Source: CAWCPR01 sp963797475 (lineage in GTDB: Bacteria; Chloroflexota; Anaerolineae; Anaerolineales; UBA4823). From it: a stretch of 64,000 bases of DNA. Both the position numbers and the translations under genes were made by a program. Numbering within the stretch: position 1 is the stretch's first letter; each line of letters opens with the position of its first letter. The notes beneath the pieces are model-generated. The model had not been told where the DNA came from. It saw only the letters and a program-made list of their open reading frames with translations, and made no database searches. Of this stretch, positions 48,978 through 58,787 are shown piece after piece. Location: NCBI GenBank assembly GCA_963797475.1, contig CAWCPR010000001.1, forward strand, positions 186,001-250,000, read 5' to 3'.

Positions 48978-51900
48978 CAGACATTTCTTTCGTTTCTAAA
49001 AGCGGTAACTCTACCCGCATGATCATGCCCTGACCCGATGCACTCGAGATTTGCAGCCTACCGCCTAACTGCGTGACACGTTCCTGGATACCGATCAATC
49101 CGAAATGACCAGCAGGGATCAGCCAACCTCCCTCGATGACCATATCGCCGCTTGCGCGAGACCGAGTGGTCTGCTTCTCGAAACCAATGCCATCATCCTG
49201 CACCGACAAGACCACCAGCCCGTCTTCTTTTGCCAGCTTAATGGTGACTCGCATGGCCCTGGCATGCTTGCGGACATTGGTAAGTGCTTCCTGAACAATG
49301 CGAAACAGAGCAACCTCGAGCCGTGTTGGTAGACGTTTTGGCAAACGGGCCAGGTTCATCTCAACCATGACGCCGGTGTTCTCCTGAAAATCATCTCCAA
49401 GGCGCTGCAAAGCCGGGACCAGGCCGAGATCGTCCAACACTTGCGGTCGAAGGTCGGTAATGATCGAGCGCGTGTGTTCTAGTATCTCTCGAATTAAGGC
49501 TTCACTTTTCTCTAATGTGTTATGCATCGATTTAGCGGATTTCGGCAGCATGCTCTTGACCATTCCCAATTGCATCATCAGCCCGGTCAGCGTCTGTCCA
49601 ACATCATCATGTAGCTCGCGTGCGATGGCGCGGCGCTCTGTTTCCTGCATCTCAACCAGCCTGGTGCTCAACGCGCGGAGCTGCTCGTGTTGTTCGTTCG
49701 CTGCCTTCAAGAGCTTGGCATTGGCGAGGGCCTGGGCGGCCTGGTCACTGATGGCTTGAAGCAAGGTCAATTCATCTTTGGTGAATTCACGGATGCGACC
49801 ATTGACACCTAGAGCGACCACACCAATCAGCTCTTCATCCCGCAGCATGGCCGCCGTTACGACCGTACGTACATCAAAATGAAAACTGAACTCGGCAATG
49901 GGTACATCAGGCAAAGATTGAATGTCAGGGACGACCATGATGGGTCCCATCACCCGAAGAAATTCCTCAAACTGCTCCCGAGGTATGGGTTCCATGATCG
50001 CGGCATACTCTGGTGGGATGTTGATTCCTCCGGCATAGACCAACCGATCGCTATCTTTATCATACAGGTTCATCACCGCTTGAGACACCTTGAATGTGTC
50101 CACGATTTCCTGGCAGACCGCAAGGACTACAGCCTCCAGGTCGAGCTGCCTGTTAAGGCGCGCCGCGATGCGAGCCAGCGTCTCCGCCCGCCCGGCTTGA
50201 TGTTTTGTCTCTTCCTCGGCTCTCACCCGCTCGGTTACATCTTCATTGACGAAAACGGCCCCCACGATCAGACCTTCTGCATCGCGAATGGGTGCTGCAG
50301 AGTTGCGGATTGTCTTCTGCTGGCCATCGTAGGTCTCGATATCGATCAATTCGTTCAAACTTGTCTGCCCCTCTGACAGCGCCCGCTCCGAGGCCCAATT
50401 TGCCTGGTCAATCCTCTCGCCTGTGTCGTGCCAAAAGCCCTTGGTCTGTGCCCATCGATCACGACCAGAGGCGATCGTGCCTCCCCAAATGCGCTTCGAC
50501 GCGTCATTAACGAGAACGATGTTGCCCGCCCGATCCAGTACCGCCACGCCCACCGGCAGTGTTGCCAGGACCAAGCGTATAAGTTGCTGGTTCTCCCGCA
50601 CTGCCTCCTCTACCTGTTTGCGCTCGGTGATGTCCAGGTTTGTTCCATATACGCGGATAGCATGGCCCAACTCATCGCGAACGACGGTGGCGCGGCCGAA
50701 GAGCACGTGGACGCTGCCGTCCGGCCATACAACCCGAAACTCAATGTCTTCCGGACCCCCTTCAGCGACAAGCCGCGCGTGGCTACGCAGCACAAATTCG
50801 CGGTCGTCAGGATGCACGGCTTGAGCGTAATCATCGAAGGGCGTACCTTTGCTGCGGTCGTCGCCGAAAAAGAGACGCAGATTCTCCTCCGTATTGAAGA
50901 TTTCACCTGTTACCAGATTATGTTCCCAACTACCAGTGTGGCCAAGGGATTCCGCCTCCCTCAGAACTTGCTCGCTCTTTCGCTTCGTTTGCTCGGCGCG
51001 TTTACGTTCGGTAACATCGAGCACTACGCCGCGCATACGAACAGGCAGACCAGCCTCGTTGTTTATAAACCTGCCCTGGCCGGCGATCCAATGAATACTG
51101 CCATCGGGCCAGATAATGCGATACTCATGGGCATATGCAGACCCATCCTCTTTAGCGTGCTGGACGACCCGGTTCAATTCCTCCAAATCTTCAGGGTGAA
51201 CAAGTTTTTCAAAACCGCGGTAAGTACCATCAAATTCGCCTGGAGCAAATCCGAACAACCTATCGTGATGGCCAAGCCAGATAATTCGCCCTGAGACCAG
51301 ATCCCACTCCCACAAACCGATGTCAACCGCATCAATCGCAGCTTGCAATCGATCTTCGCTTGCAAGGAGCGCTTCTACGCTCCGCTTGTGCTCGACGATC
51401 TCGGCCTGCAGCGCTTGGTTCGTCCGGATGAGATGTGAAGTCCGTTTTTTGACCTTGTCTTCCACCTGGTCATCGAGCTCCGAATAGATTTTTTCAGACT
51501 CCATTTTAGCGTGCTTCAACTCGGGAGCCTCTAGGATATCCCAATTTCCTTTTCGTTTTGCGACGATGAAGCGGTGAGTTCGCGCAACATCCAAAATATT
51601 TGCTGCATTAAGGGTGACTGTTGGATAGACACATAGGATACTAATGGGTTTGTCCACGAACCATTCGTCGATTTTTCCTTCATAATCGGAAAACGCCTGC
51701 CAATATTCCTGGTCGAGCCAGGCTAAGTCACCCAAGAATCTCATTCTCGAGTAGCCATTCTTCAACGCCTGAGTGATTTTCAAATCGAAACCTTGGAAGA
51801 CTTTTGTTGAATCAAAAACATCGTCTCCGAAATACCATTGTCGATAAGAGAGAATCTCGATATTACCTGCTTCTAAGTATTGGTCTGCTGAGGGGATAGC

Positions 51901-52113
51901 CCGCTTCAGTGTACTCCTTGCCTTTTCACTGTTTGTCTCTGAAGCGATCCATAGAATGAATTCATTGTTCTCTAAACCGATATTGAAATAGAGGGCCAGC
52001 GTTTCAAGAAGATCCTGTTCTGTCTCGTAAAACAGACAAAAGTGTGTCCCCCAAGACATATCCCCCAGCCACTCAATTCCGGATGGCCTGCGTTCTGTGC
52101 CCATATCAGCCAC
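48964..52113 (-). CDS. NarX-type sensor histidine kinase with MEDS domain
   Basis: A 1049-aa cytoplasmic kinase without membrane segments. The N-terminal 15-175 resembles the MEDS/DcmR sensor domain (WGTHFCLFYETEQDLLETLA, then RFLGDLAWLDQE). A coiled stretch follows, then three PAS domains (about 260-370, 385-495, 505-625) and a GAF (640-790). The NarX-type HisKA_3 has its His in AIARELHDDVGQTLTGLMMQ. The HATPase follows (DDGIGFEKQT). It overlaps the NarL-type regulator gene. MEDS domains are found in methylotroph regulators and in archaea. Confidence 0.9.
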   Translation of the reverse strand: MADMGTERRPSGIEWLGDMSWGTHFCLFYETEQDLLETLALYFNIGLENNEFILWIASETNSEKARSTLKRAIPSADQYLEAGNIEILSYRQWYFGDDVFDSTKVFQGFDLKITQALKNGYSRMRFLGDLAWLDQEYWQAFSDYEGKIDEWFVDKPISILCVYPTVTLNAANILDVARTHRFIVAKRKGNWDILEAPELKHAKMESEKIYSELDDQVEDKVKKRTSHLIRTNQALQAEIVEHKRSVEALLASEDRLQAAIDAVDIGLWEWDLVSGRIIWLGHHDRLFGFAPGEFDGTYRGFEKLVHPEDLEELNRVVQHAKEDGSAYAHEYRIIWPDGSIHWIAGQGRFINNEAGLPVRMRGVVLDVTERKRAEQTKRKSEQVLREAESLGHTGSWEHNLVTGEIFNTEENLRLFFGDDRSKGTPFDDYAQAVHPDDREFVLRSHARLVAEGGPEDIEFRVVWPDGSVHVLFGRATVVRDELGHAIRVYGTNLDITERKQVEEAVRENQQLIRLVLATLPVGVAVLDRAGNIVLVNDASKRIWGGTIASGRDRWAQTKGFWHDTGERIDQANWASERALSEGQTSLNELIDIETYDGQQKTIRNSAAPIRDAEGLIVGAVFVNEDVTERVRAEEETKHQAGRAETLARIAARLNRQLDLEAVVLAVCQEIVDTFKVSQAVMNLYDKDSDRLVYAGGINIPPEYAAIMEPIPREQFEEFLRVMGPIMVVPDIQSLPDVPIAEFSFHFDVRTVVTAAMLRDEELIGVVALGVNGRIREFTKDELTLLQAISDQAAQALANAKLLKAANEQHEQLRALSTRLVEMQETERRAIARELHDDVGQTLTGLMMQLGMVKSMLPKSAKSMHNTLEKSEALIREILEHTRSIITDLRPQVLDDLGLVPALQRLGDDFQENTGVMVEMNLARLPKRLPTRLEVALFRIVQEALTNVRKHARAMRVTIKLAKEDGLVVLSVQDDGIGFEKQTTRSRASGDMVIEGGWLIPAGHFGLIGIQERVTQLGGRLQISSASGQGMIMRVELPLLETKEMSDENL

Positions 52114-52285
52114 CTTCAGCCTGAGGTCTGCTCACTCGATGTAAGGACAATTTCCTGTTCGGATGCTTGTTTATCACGGAAAGGTTTGCAATAATAAACT
52201 ACCCTTTCTCGATGAATTTTTTAATCGTTTCACTTCCCCCATACACTAATGATACCAGTATAACGTGTGTTCGAGGAGGAAATTA

Positions 52286-52357
52286 ATGAACCTTACAACC
52301 GGTCCTCACGTTATGTTATCAAATCTCCTATTGCTATTACACCGATCTGGCGACTGA
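52286..52357 (+). CDS. Possible leader peptide or small protein
   Basis: A 23-codon ORF. AGGAGG at 52274-52279 lies 6 nt before the ATG, an unusually good ribosome-binding site for this window. The product (MNLTTGPHVMLSN, five consecutive leucines, HRSGD) has five adjacent Leu codons: CTC, CTA, TTG, CTA, TTA. A run of this kind recalls leucine-operon leader peptides. No leucine gene is downstream. Function is speculative. Confidence 0.4.
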   Translation: MNLTTGPHVMLSNLLLLLHRSGD

Positions 52358-52674
52358 CTGATCTTTCCCGATCACCAATATTCCTATGAGATAAAAAATC
52401 ACATCGACTTTGGTTTTGTTTTTGTGGGTAGAACGTGATTATATTCAACCGCTCTCTTACCATGCTATTTATTATAGGTATCAATTATCACCAGTGTATG
52501 TGTGAAAACCGTGCTTGATAGAGCCATAGAGGAGCCATATTGATTATTTGGGTAGTATATAGTATATTGTCAGGTAACAATAAATAAGGAAAAATTTCGT
52601 ATCGTAACAACTGCTTGTTCAAAGATTTTTTGTCGATCATTAGTTCGGCTTAGCAGTGTCAAGGTATCAACAGA

Positions 52675-52717
52675 GGGCCGTTAGCATACAGTTCGTATAT
52701 ATTAACGGCCTTTTTTT
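52675..52717 (+). terminator. Orphan intrinsic terminator on the plus strand
   Basis: GGCCGTTA (52676-52683) pairs with TAACGGCC (52703-52710) across a 19-nt loop and is followed by seven T. No annotated plus-strand gene longer than 23 codons lies upstream, so it may end a small RNA or leader transcript. Confidence 0.8.
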
Positions 52718-52757
52718 GTCTTCAAGAGATAGCCAACGCCGGCTATGATTTTTAGAT

Positions 52758-52786
52758 TTGACAGACTACTAGCATATGAATAGAAC
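52758..52786 (+). promoter_or_regulatory. Promoter for the quinone oxidoreductase gene
   Basis: A perfect -35 TTGACA (52758-52763) is followed by a 17-nt spacer and a weak -10, TAGAAC (52781-52786). It lies downstream of the orphan terminator, which would isolate this gene from upstream transcripts. Confidence 0.45.
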
Positions 52787-52917
52787 CATTAGTAAAAGAA
52801 GGCATGTTATGGCAAACCTGGAAAATCCCAGCCCATTATCGTCATTAACTTGTCCTTCAAATCGCATTTGGAGAACAAACGCGGTACAGTCAGCTTGACT
52901 CTGCGGGAACCAAGGAA

Positions 52918-53853
52918 ATGAAAGCGATCCATATCCATAGCCGTGGCGGTCCAGATCACCTGGTTTATGAAGATGCGCCTCAACCGCATCCAGGCTCGGG
53001 GGAAGTACTTGTCCGCGTCTACGCGGCGGGGATCATCGCCAACGAGCTGAAGTGGGACGTGACCTACCAGACTACAACGGGAAGCCCACGCGAACTGCCG
53101 ATTCCCGGACGTGACCTCTCAGGAGTGGTAGAGGAGGTGGGTCCTGGGGTCACGACGATCGTCAAAGGCTCGGAGGTCTTTGCCATGCTCGGCTATGGTC
53201 GCGACGGCGCCGAGGCCGACTATACCCTTGCCCTGACCAATGAGCTGGCTCCCAAACCAAGCACGCTCGATCCTGTGCAAGCTGCAGCCGTTCCGCTCTC
53301 GGCGTTGACAGCCTGGCAGGCTCTCTTTGACCACGCGCACCTCACTGCAGGGCAATCCGTCCTGATCCATGGTGGTGCAGGAGGCGTCGGGGTCTTTGCC
53401 GTCCAACTTGTTCATTGGGCGGGGGCGCAGGTCATCGCGACTGCCTCGACACGCAATCGCGACCTCCTGCGCGAACTGGGGGCCGATGAGATCATCGACT
53501 ATACCACCACGCGCTTCGAGGAGGAGGTCCATGATGTCGATCTGGTCTTCGATGCGGTTGGCGGCGACACTTTGCAGCGCTCCTGGCAGGTAATCAAACC
53601 CGGAGGATTGCTTGTCTCCATTGTTAGTCCCCCACCGCCCGCTAATATAGCAAAGGGACACGTACGCTTTGCCTATTTTGTGGTCGAACCCAATCGCGAT
53701 GAACTAATTCAAATTGGCGGATTGATTGATGCGGGACAAATCCGGCCCATCATCGACACGGTGTACCCCCTTGCCCAGGCGCGCCAGGCCTACGAGCAAG
53801 CAGCAAAACGCCACGCGCGGGGCAAGATTGTCTTGCGGGTAATAGATTCATGA
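52918..53853 (+). CDS. NADP-dependent quinone oxidoreductase, MDR family
   Basis: A 311-aa zinc-independent medium-chain reductase. The N-terminal GroES-like domain has GSGEVLVRVYAAGI and IPGRDLSGVVEEVGPGV. The Rossmann motif is VLIHGGAGGVGVFAVQLVHW (GxGxxG-type). No catalytic zinc cysteines are visible. It would reduce quinones or activated alkenes with NADPH. AAGGAA lies before the ATG. It is preceded by an AT-rich region and a promoter. Confidence 0.92.
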   Translation: MKAIHIHSRGGPDHLVYEDAPQPHPGSGEVLVRVYAAGIIANELKWDVTYQTTTGSPRELPIPGRDLSGVVEEVGPGVTTIVKGSEVFAMLGYGRDGAEADYTLALTNELAPKPSTLDPVQAAAVPLSALTAWQALFDHAHLTAGQSVLIHGGAGGVGVFAVQLVHWAGAQVIATASTRNRDLLRELGADEIIDYTTTRFEEEVHDVDLVFDAVGGDTLQRSWQVIKPGGLLVSIVSPPPPANIAKGHVRFAYFVVEPNRDELIQIGGLIDAGQIRPIIDTVYPLAQARQAYEQAAKRHARGKIVLRVIDS

Positions 53854-53884
53854 TTGGCTCATGGCCTCTTTCCCCTTTATGCCA

Positions 53885-56785
53885 TCATCTTCTCACCATT
53901 GGCAGGAAGATGACCCGCCCGATCAATTGGGTGCGAGCTTCTTCCAATGTCAATCCGACGAAACTGTCCGGGGGGTGAATCGCACGCTGCTCGGCGATGA
54001 GGCGCCGCAAGGCCGGGCCGCCGGCCGCCGACAGGTGGTCCAGGAAATTTTGCACGGACTGCACCTGTTCTGGCGTAATCAACACCGCAGACCCCTGGCC
54101 GTTGACCAGCGCCTGCAAATTGGGCTGCCATTGCATCATCAGGGCGAAGGCTTCGCCCGCCAGCGAAGGGTCTGCCAGCATCAAGCCCAATACCTCCTGG
54201 TTGTAGCCATAATACTGGTCGATATACTGGCGTCCTAAATAGGTTTGGGCGAGCAGATCGCGCACGGAATACAGCGTGGGCAGGCTGAGCGTCGCAGTGA
54301 TTACAGCGTTGGGCAAAGCCGTCTCAGCCTGGGAGACGCCGGCAAAATTCGCAGCGGGCTGCTGCCATTCGGCCAGCCATTCCAGGGCGCAGCAGCGGCC
54401 ATTGAAGTAGATGGCGCCGGTTTCGCCGGGTTGGTACTTTTGCAGGATCGAACCGACCACTGCATCCAGGTGCCGGTCGCCGTTCAAATCCCCCAATACG
54501 GCGTCAATAACCACGTCGCCGATCTTGGCGCTCACCACGGCGCCGAACCCGCCGGCCCCATCGTTGAACCACACCCGCCCATCCGAGAATAAATCGATCC
54601 AGCCATCCTCGTTCAAATCGCCCGCCACAACCGGCGGCCCCATCCCGATCACCCGCACACGGCTGAATTGACCCGCGCCGTCGCCGAAGAAGATATCGCT
54701 TTCGTCAGGCCAATAGCTGGTGGTCACCGCGTCCAGGTTTCCGTCGTTGTTCAAATCGACCACGACCAGACCGCCGTAGTATTGCGATCCGGAAAGGCTG
54801 TTATCGATGCTGGAAAACAGAGAAAACGTGCCATCGCCCATATTCTTGTATACATCCAGTTTCGACTGTGAATTTCGTGGATCATCAAACAGGATTTCTG
54901 CCTTATTGTCATGATCCACATCCGCCACCACGATACTCGACCGGGCGGACATATCCATCACCGGGCCAGGTGTGAAGCGCCCGCTGCCATCGTTCCAGCG
55001 GATGGTCACTTTTTCATACTCATCGGTGAGGATATCCAGGTCGCCATCCGCATCCACATCGGCCAAAGACGCAGCGTAAATCGTTTGCCCGTCGGGAGAT
55101 GGGGCAATTTCCTGATCGAAGCCTAAAATACCACCCGTGTTCACCCACAAGGTCGCTGTATCGACAATGCCGTTGTAAAGGATCGCGTCGGGAGCCTGAT
55201 CGCCGTTCACATCCCCCATGGAGATGCCCGTTTCCCCGTTCGTCGCCTGGCTCTGCACCTGGGTAAAGTGGCCCGATCCATCGTTGTGGCGGATCTCGAA
55301 CCCGGCTGTATGTCCTCCTATAAAATTCAGGTCGCTATAGATCTGGATAATATCCAGGGCGCCATCTCCATCCATATCCGCCAGTGCGATTCCGGTCAGA
55401 GAACCGGGCAATGGGTACATGGCTGTTTCAAAACACCCAAGCAAATAGGGCGCCGTCCAGGTTGCCACGAAGACGTCCGATTGGAAGTTTGTGTCGTTTG
55501 CTACCAGGTTGTAAGCACCCGAGGCAAAGCCGACCAGGATGCCGTTATCGGAAATCGCAGCCTCGCCCGATTCTCCATTACCCGGTTGGCCGTCCAAACC
55601 AACGGATAGCAAGGTGGTTGCCCCGTTCAGCCGGTCGTGCACAAAAACGCCCTGGGCATTCGTGGTGTAGCCCGGGACGAGGTTCTGAGCCTTTGATTCA
55701 AATACCACAAAGCGCCCATCTCCAGAAATGGAAGGCGAGCGGCTGAAAGAATCGGCCTGGACGCCATCGGAAGCGATCGAGACGCGTTCCGTCGCGCCAA
55801 ACAGCAAGTCGCGAACGAAGATATCGTTGTAGCCGTTGCTGTCGTTCGGCACCAGATTCGACCCAACCAATTCGAAGGCCAGGTACCTGCCATCGGAAGA
55901 TATCCTGGGCGCATTGCTCGCCCCATTGGCGGGTTCTCCGTTTCGGCCCACGCTCACCAGCTCCGTCCACCCGGTCTGACGGTCGCGTACGTAGATGTGG
56001 CCTGGGTTTGGGCTGCCCACGCGGCTGTCCAGGTTGGTTGCGTAGGAAAAGAACGCGATATAGCGCCCGTCGCCGGAAACGGATGGCTCACTGCTGTAAC
56101 GGTCCGCCTGGGCGCCATCGGAAGCCATGGAAACGAGGCCGGTCTCGCCGGTCAGGCGGTCGTGAATGTAAATGTCGAACTCGCCGACAGTGACGTCGTT
56201 GGGGATCATGTTCGAAGCCGCGGATTGAAACACGACGTAGCGGCCGTCGCCGGAAATATCCAGGGAAGGCGCGCCTTCACCGGCGTCGCCGTCGCCTTGA
56301 TCGCCGCCGCTCGACACTGAGACGCGCTCTGTTGTGCCGGTTTGCCGGTCGTGAACGAAGATATCACGCTTTCCGTTGGTATCGCCGGGCGTCAGGTTGC
56401 TGGCAGACGAGCTGAATGCGACATAGCGCCCGCTATCCGACAGGGCGACATCGTAAGAATCGCCATCGGCCTGTACGCCGCCGGATGACACGGACACCCG
56501 GCTGATGTGGCCCGTCAGATCGGCTACAAAGATGTCTGCAACGCCGTTGGTGTCGTCCGTAACCAGGTCAGAGGCGGACGATACGAAAGCAGCCACGACG
56601 CCGTCTGCGGATAGGGCCGGTAAGGAAGAGCGCCCGCTCGCCTGGCCGCCGCCTTGCAGAACCGAGACGCGGATGACTGTGCCGGCGGCCGCCTGGGCGT
56701 CTTTATCAGGCATCCAATGCAAACCGAGAATTAAAATGGCTGCCGGGAAAAATACAGCGATCAGTAGATATTTTGAACGGTTCAT
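53885..56785 (-). CDS. Secreted protein with PD40-like and FG-GAP/VCBS repeats
   Basis: A 966-aa exported protein. The signal region is YLLIAVFFPAAILILGLHWM. Residues 45-440 hold about seven TolB-type repeats (for example SDSGRYVAFSSSASNLTPGD, then DIFVHDRQTG). Residues 460-800 hold FG-GAP/VCBS repeats with Ca-binding loops (DVDADGDLDILTD, DLNNDGNLDAVT). A helical segment follows, and the C-terminus is VIFLPMVRR. That hydrophobic LP tail resembles a C-terminal signature of Chloroflexota secreted proteins and may be a sorting or anchoring signal. No catalytic domain was recognised. Confidence 0.88.
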   Translation of the reverse strand: MNRSKYLLIAVFFPAAILILGLHWMPDKDAQAAAGTVIRVSVLQGGGQASGRSSLPALSADGVVAAFVSSASDLVTDDTNGVADIFVADLTGHISRVSVSSGGVQADGDSYDVALSDSGRYVAFSSSASNLTPGDTNGKRDIFVHDRQTGTTERVSVSSGGDQGDGDAGEGAPSLDISGDGRYVVFQSAASNMIPNDVTVGEFDIYIHDRLTGETGLVSMASDGAQADRYSSEPSVSGDGRYIAFFSYATNLDSRVGSPNPGHIYVRDRQTGWTELVSVGRNGEPANGASNAPRISSDGRYLAFELVGSNLVPNDSNGYNDIFVRDLLFGATERVSIASDGVQADSFSRSPSISGDGRFVVFESKAQNLVPGYTTNAQGVFVHDRLNGATTLLSVGLDGQPGNGESGEAAISDNGILVGFASGAYNLVANDTNFQSDVFVATWTAPYLLGCFETAMYPLPGSLTGIALADMDGDGALDIIQIYSDLNFIGGHTAGFEIRHNDGSGHFTQVQSQATNGETGISMGDVNGDQAPDAILYNGIVDTATLWVNTGGILGFDQEIAPSPDGQTIYAASLADVDADGDLDILTDEYEKVTIRWNDGSGRFTPGPVMDMSARSSIVVADVDHDNKAEILFDDPRNSQSKLDVYKNMGDGTFSLFSSIDNSLSGSQYYGGLVVVDLNNDGNLDAVTTSYWPDESDIFFGDGAGQFSRVRVIGMGPPVVAGDLNEDGWIDLFSDGRVWFNDGAGGFGAVVSAKIGDVVIDAVLGDLNGDRHLDAVVGSILQKYQPGETGAIYFNGRCCALEWLAEWQQPAANFAGVSQAETALPNAVITATLSLPTLYSVRDLLAQTYLGRQYIDQYYGYNQEVLGLMLADPSLAGEAFALMMQWQPNLQALVNGQGSAVLITPEQVQSVQNFLDHLSAAGGPALRRLIAEQRAIHPPDSFVGLTLEEARTQLIGRVIFLPMVRR

Positions 56786-56869
56786 AGCGCATCCATGCCC
56801 CAGGGTCCTCGGAGTTGAAAGTACAGAAGGTTTTCAACTTATGAATTGCAGTTATACTTATAAACGAAA

Positions 56870-56908
56870 TTGCCCCGAAAAGTGTTATAATGTATAATAC
56901 ACTATAAT
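56870..56908 (+). promoter_or_regulatory. Promoter and possible operator of the GntR-type gene
   Basis: TTGCCC (56870-56875), a 17-nt spacer and TATAAT (56893-56898) form a sigma-70 promoter; further TATAAT boxes lie at 56886 and 56903. AGTGT (56881-56885) and ACACT (56899-56903) are inverted around the -10, a possible autoregulatory site. Confidence 0.55.
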
Positions 56909-56944
56909 TCTAGCTCTGTCAAGATTTTGGAAGGCGTTGAACAG

Positions 56945-58081
56945 ATGGCTTTTTGGAATACCTTACGCATCGATCATAAATCCCGGATACCCCTCGCAGC
57001 CCAATTAAGCCAGCAGCTCAATTGGTTGATCCTCAGCGGCCAAATCAAGACGGGGGATAAATTACCGCCTGTACGCCAATTGGGGCAGCAGCTTGACATC
57101 AGCTTCCTCACCGTTCGCGCAGCCTACCAACAATTAGAAAGAGATGGCATTGTCGAAACGCGCCACGGAGTGGGTACAACCATCCTCCCTTCCGATATCA
57201 GCACGCTCGGCCGGAAAAGCCGCAGTCTGCCTTCATTTACAATCGGTGTGATCGTCCCGGCTTATACTGAGTTCTACGGCCCCCTGCTCCAGGGCATCCA
57301 TAACGCTTCCAGATCAGACCCGACCTTACTATTCATTTGCGATTCACACGAAGACCCCACATTGACCGAATATTATCTGGATCAATTGATCGCTAAAGGC
57401 GTGGATGGTATCATCCTGGTGGCGCGCGAGATCCGCGACCAAGAAAAATTGGCCTACATCATTGAGAACGCTCCATTATTTCCCCCTATTGTCTTTGCGG
57501 ATATTCCCACCTATCCACCCCCGCTCATCTTATTTGATCTGGAGGGCGGGGCTTATTCGGCTGCCAGGCACATTCTGGACCATGGACACAGCCGGGTAGG
57601 GATCATCATTCCCCCCAGAAGCTGGAAGAATGTCGCTGAGATTTACCGGGGATATGAACGAGCATTTGACGCCTTCGGGCTCTCGATCCATCCGGAATGG
57701 GTAGCCGAGGTCCCGGATTTCACGCTGGAGTTTGGATATACAAGTGTCCAATCCGTTTTGAATTTGGAAAATCCGCCGACTGCTATTCTCGCCGCCGGAG
57801 ATTTATTAGCGGTCGGCGCTTTGCGGTGGATCAAAGAACGTGGTTTGAAGGTTCCGGATGACATTGCCCTGATCGGGTTTGATGACAGCAAAGTTTCGAC
57901 GCTCGTTGAACCCCAGTTGACGACTGTAATTCTTCCCGCCTATGAGATGGGGGAAAAAGCCTATAGCTTGCTGCAAAACGTAATAAATGAAAGGATTTCA
58001 AATGAAGAATCATTCAATGAGACGGAAATCCTGCTGGAAACAGAATTGATCATCCGCCAATCCTGCGGCTGCAAGATTTAG
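56945..58081 (+). CDS. GntR-type regulator with LacI-like effector domain
   Basis: About 378 aa from the ATG at 56945. The winged-helix GntR domain has RIPLAAQLSQQLNWLILSGQ, then KTGDKLPPVRQLGQQLDISF and GIVETRHGVGTTI. The C-terminal half is a LacI/AraR-type periplasmic-binding fold (GVIVPAYTEFYGPLLQGIHN, DIALIGFDDSKVSTLVEPQL), ending in RQSCGCKI. AraR-type fusions sense sugars and repress catabolic genes. No sugar genes flank it. An upstream TTG at 56927 is in frame, but the ATG is preferred. Confidence 0.92.
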   Translation: MAFWNTLRIDHKSRIPLAAQLSQQLNWLILSGQIKTGDKLPPVRQLGQQLDISFLTVRAAYQQLERDGIVETRHGVGTTILPSDISTLGRKSRSLPSFTIGVIVPAYTEFYGPLLQGIHNASRSDPTLLFICDSHEDPTLTEYYLDQLIAKGVDGIILVAREIRDQEKLAYIIENAPLFPPIVFADIPTYPPPLILFDLEGGAYSAARHILDHGHSRVGIIIPPRSWKNVAEIYRGYERAFDAFGLSIHPEWVAEVPDFTLEFGYTSVQSVLNLENPPTAILAAGDLLAVGALRWIKERGLKVPDDIALIGFDDSKVSTLVEPQLTTVILPAYEMGEKAYSLLQNVINERISNEESFNETEILLETELIIRQSCGCKI

Positions 58082-58130
58082 ATCTGTTACAATTTCTGAC
58101 ATCAACGCCGCTACGTGGAGGACACAACCC

Positions 58131-58784
58131 ATGATCGATTCATTCCTGGCGATGCTGGACGAACAGCAGCGAGCAGTTTTCACCAATCTGGACAGCCCTG
58201 TGAAAATCCAGGAATTCCTGGACCAGACGCCATATTCGGCGGAAAACGCCAACCGCTCTCCGCTGAGCGTTCTGCGTGACCGCCAGGCGCACTGTCTGGA
58301 CGGAGCCTTGTTCGCCGCGGCGGCGCTTCACCAGTGCGGCGAGCCGCCGGTCGTGATCGATATGCTACCCGAGCCGGAGGCGGATGACGATCACGTGCTC
58401 GCCGTTTACCGCCGGTATGGCCGTTTCGGCGCCATTGCCAAATCCAATTTCTCGACTCTGCGCTTCCGCGAGCCCGTTTATCGCAGCCTGCGCGAGCTGG
58501 TGCTGTCGTATTTCGAATTCTTTTTCAACCTGTACGGCGAAAAAACCTTGCGCAGCTATACCCGCCCGCTGGATCTCTCGCAATTCGACCCGCAAGGCTG
58601 GCTGTGGAACGACCGCGCCGCAGATGCGATCGAGCTGCGCCTGGCGCGCTTGCGGCGGACACGGGTGATCGACAACAATATGGCTGCCGGGCTCGCCTCT
58701 GTCGACCGGCTCACATTCCAGGCCGGAATGCTGGGCGTGAACCAGGCCGGCCTTTACAAGCCCAAAAGCAAGCCTGGAAGCTGA
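58131..58784 (+). CDS. Transglutaminase-like hypothetical protein
   Basis: A 217-aa protein. RQAHCLDGALFAAAALHQCG (C55) followed by DDDHVLAVYRR (H88) resembles the Cys-His part of the transglutaminase-like cysteine peptidase fold; the third residue is not clear. FFFNLYGEKTLRSYTRPLDL in the second half is well conserved in style. The downstream PhnD-like gene begins 3 nt after its stop, so both probably act together. Function unknown. Confidence 0.7.
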   Translation: MIDSFLAMLDEQQRAVFTNLDSPVKIQEFLDQTPYSAENANRSPLSVLRDRQAHCLDGALFAAAALHQCGEPPVVIDMLPEPEADDDHVLAVYRRYGRFGAIAKSNFSTLRFREPVYRSLRELVLSYFEFFFNLYGEKTLRSYTRPLDLSQFDPQGWLWNDRAADAIELRLARLRRTRVIDNNMAAGLASVDRLTFQAGMLGVNQAGLYKPKSKPGS

Positions 58785-58787
58785 CCT

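Larger units (their letters stand above)
52114..52917. other. AT-rich intergenic region with no recognised long gene
   Basis: Between the divergent kinase and quinone oxidoreductase genes lie about 800 nt that are visibly richer in A+T than neighbouring DNA. It holds a small ORF (52286-52357) with a strong ribosome-binding site, an orphan plus-strand terminator (52675-52717) and a promoter for the next gene (52758-52786). The rest shows no recognisable element. Confidence 0.7.
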
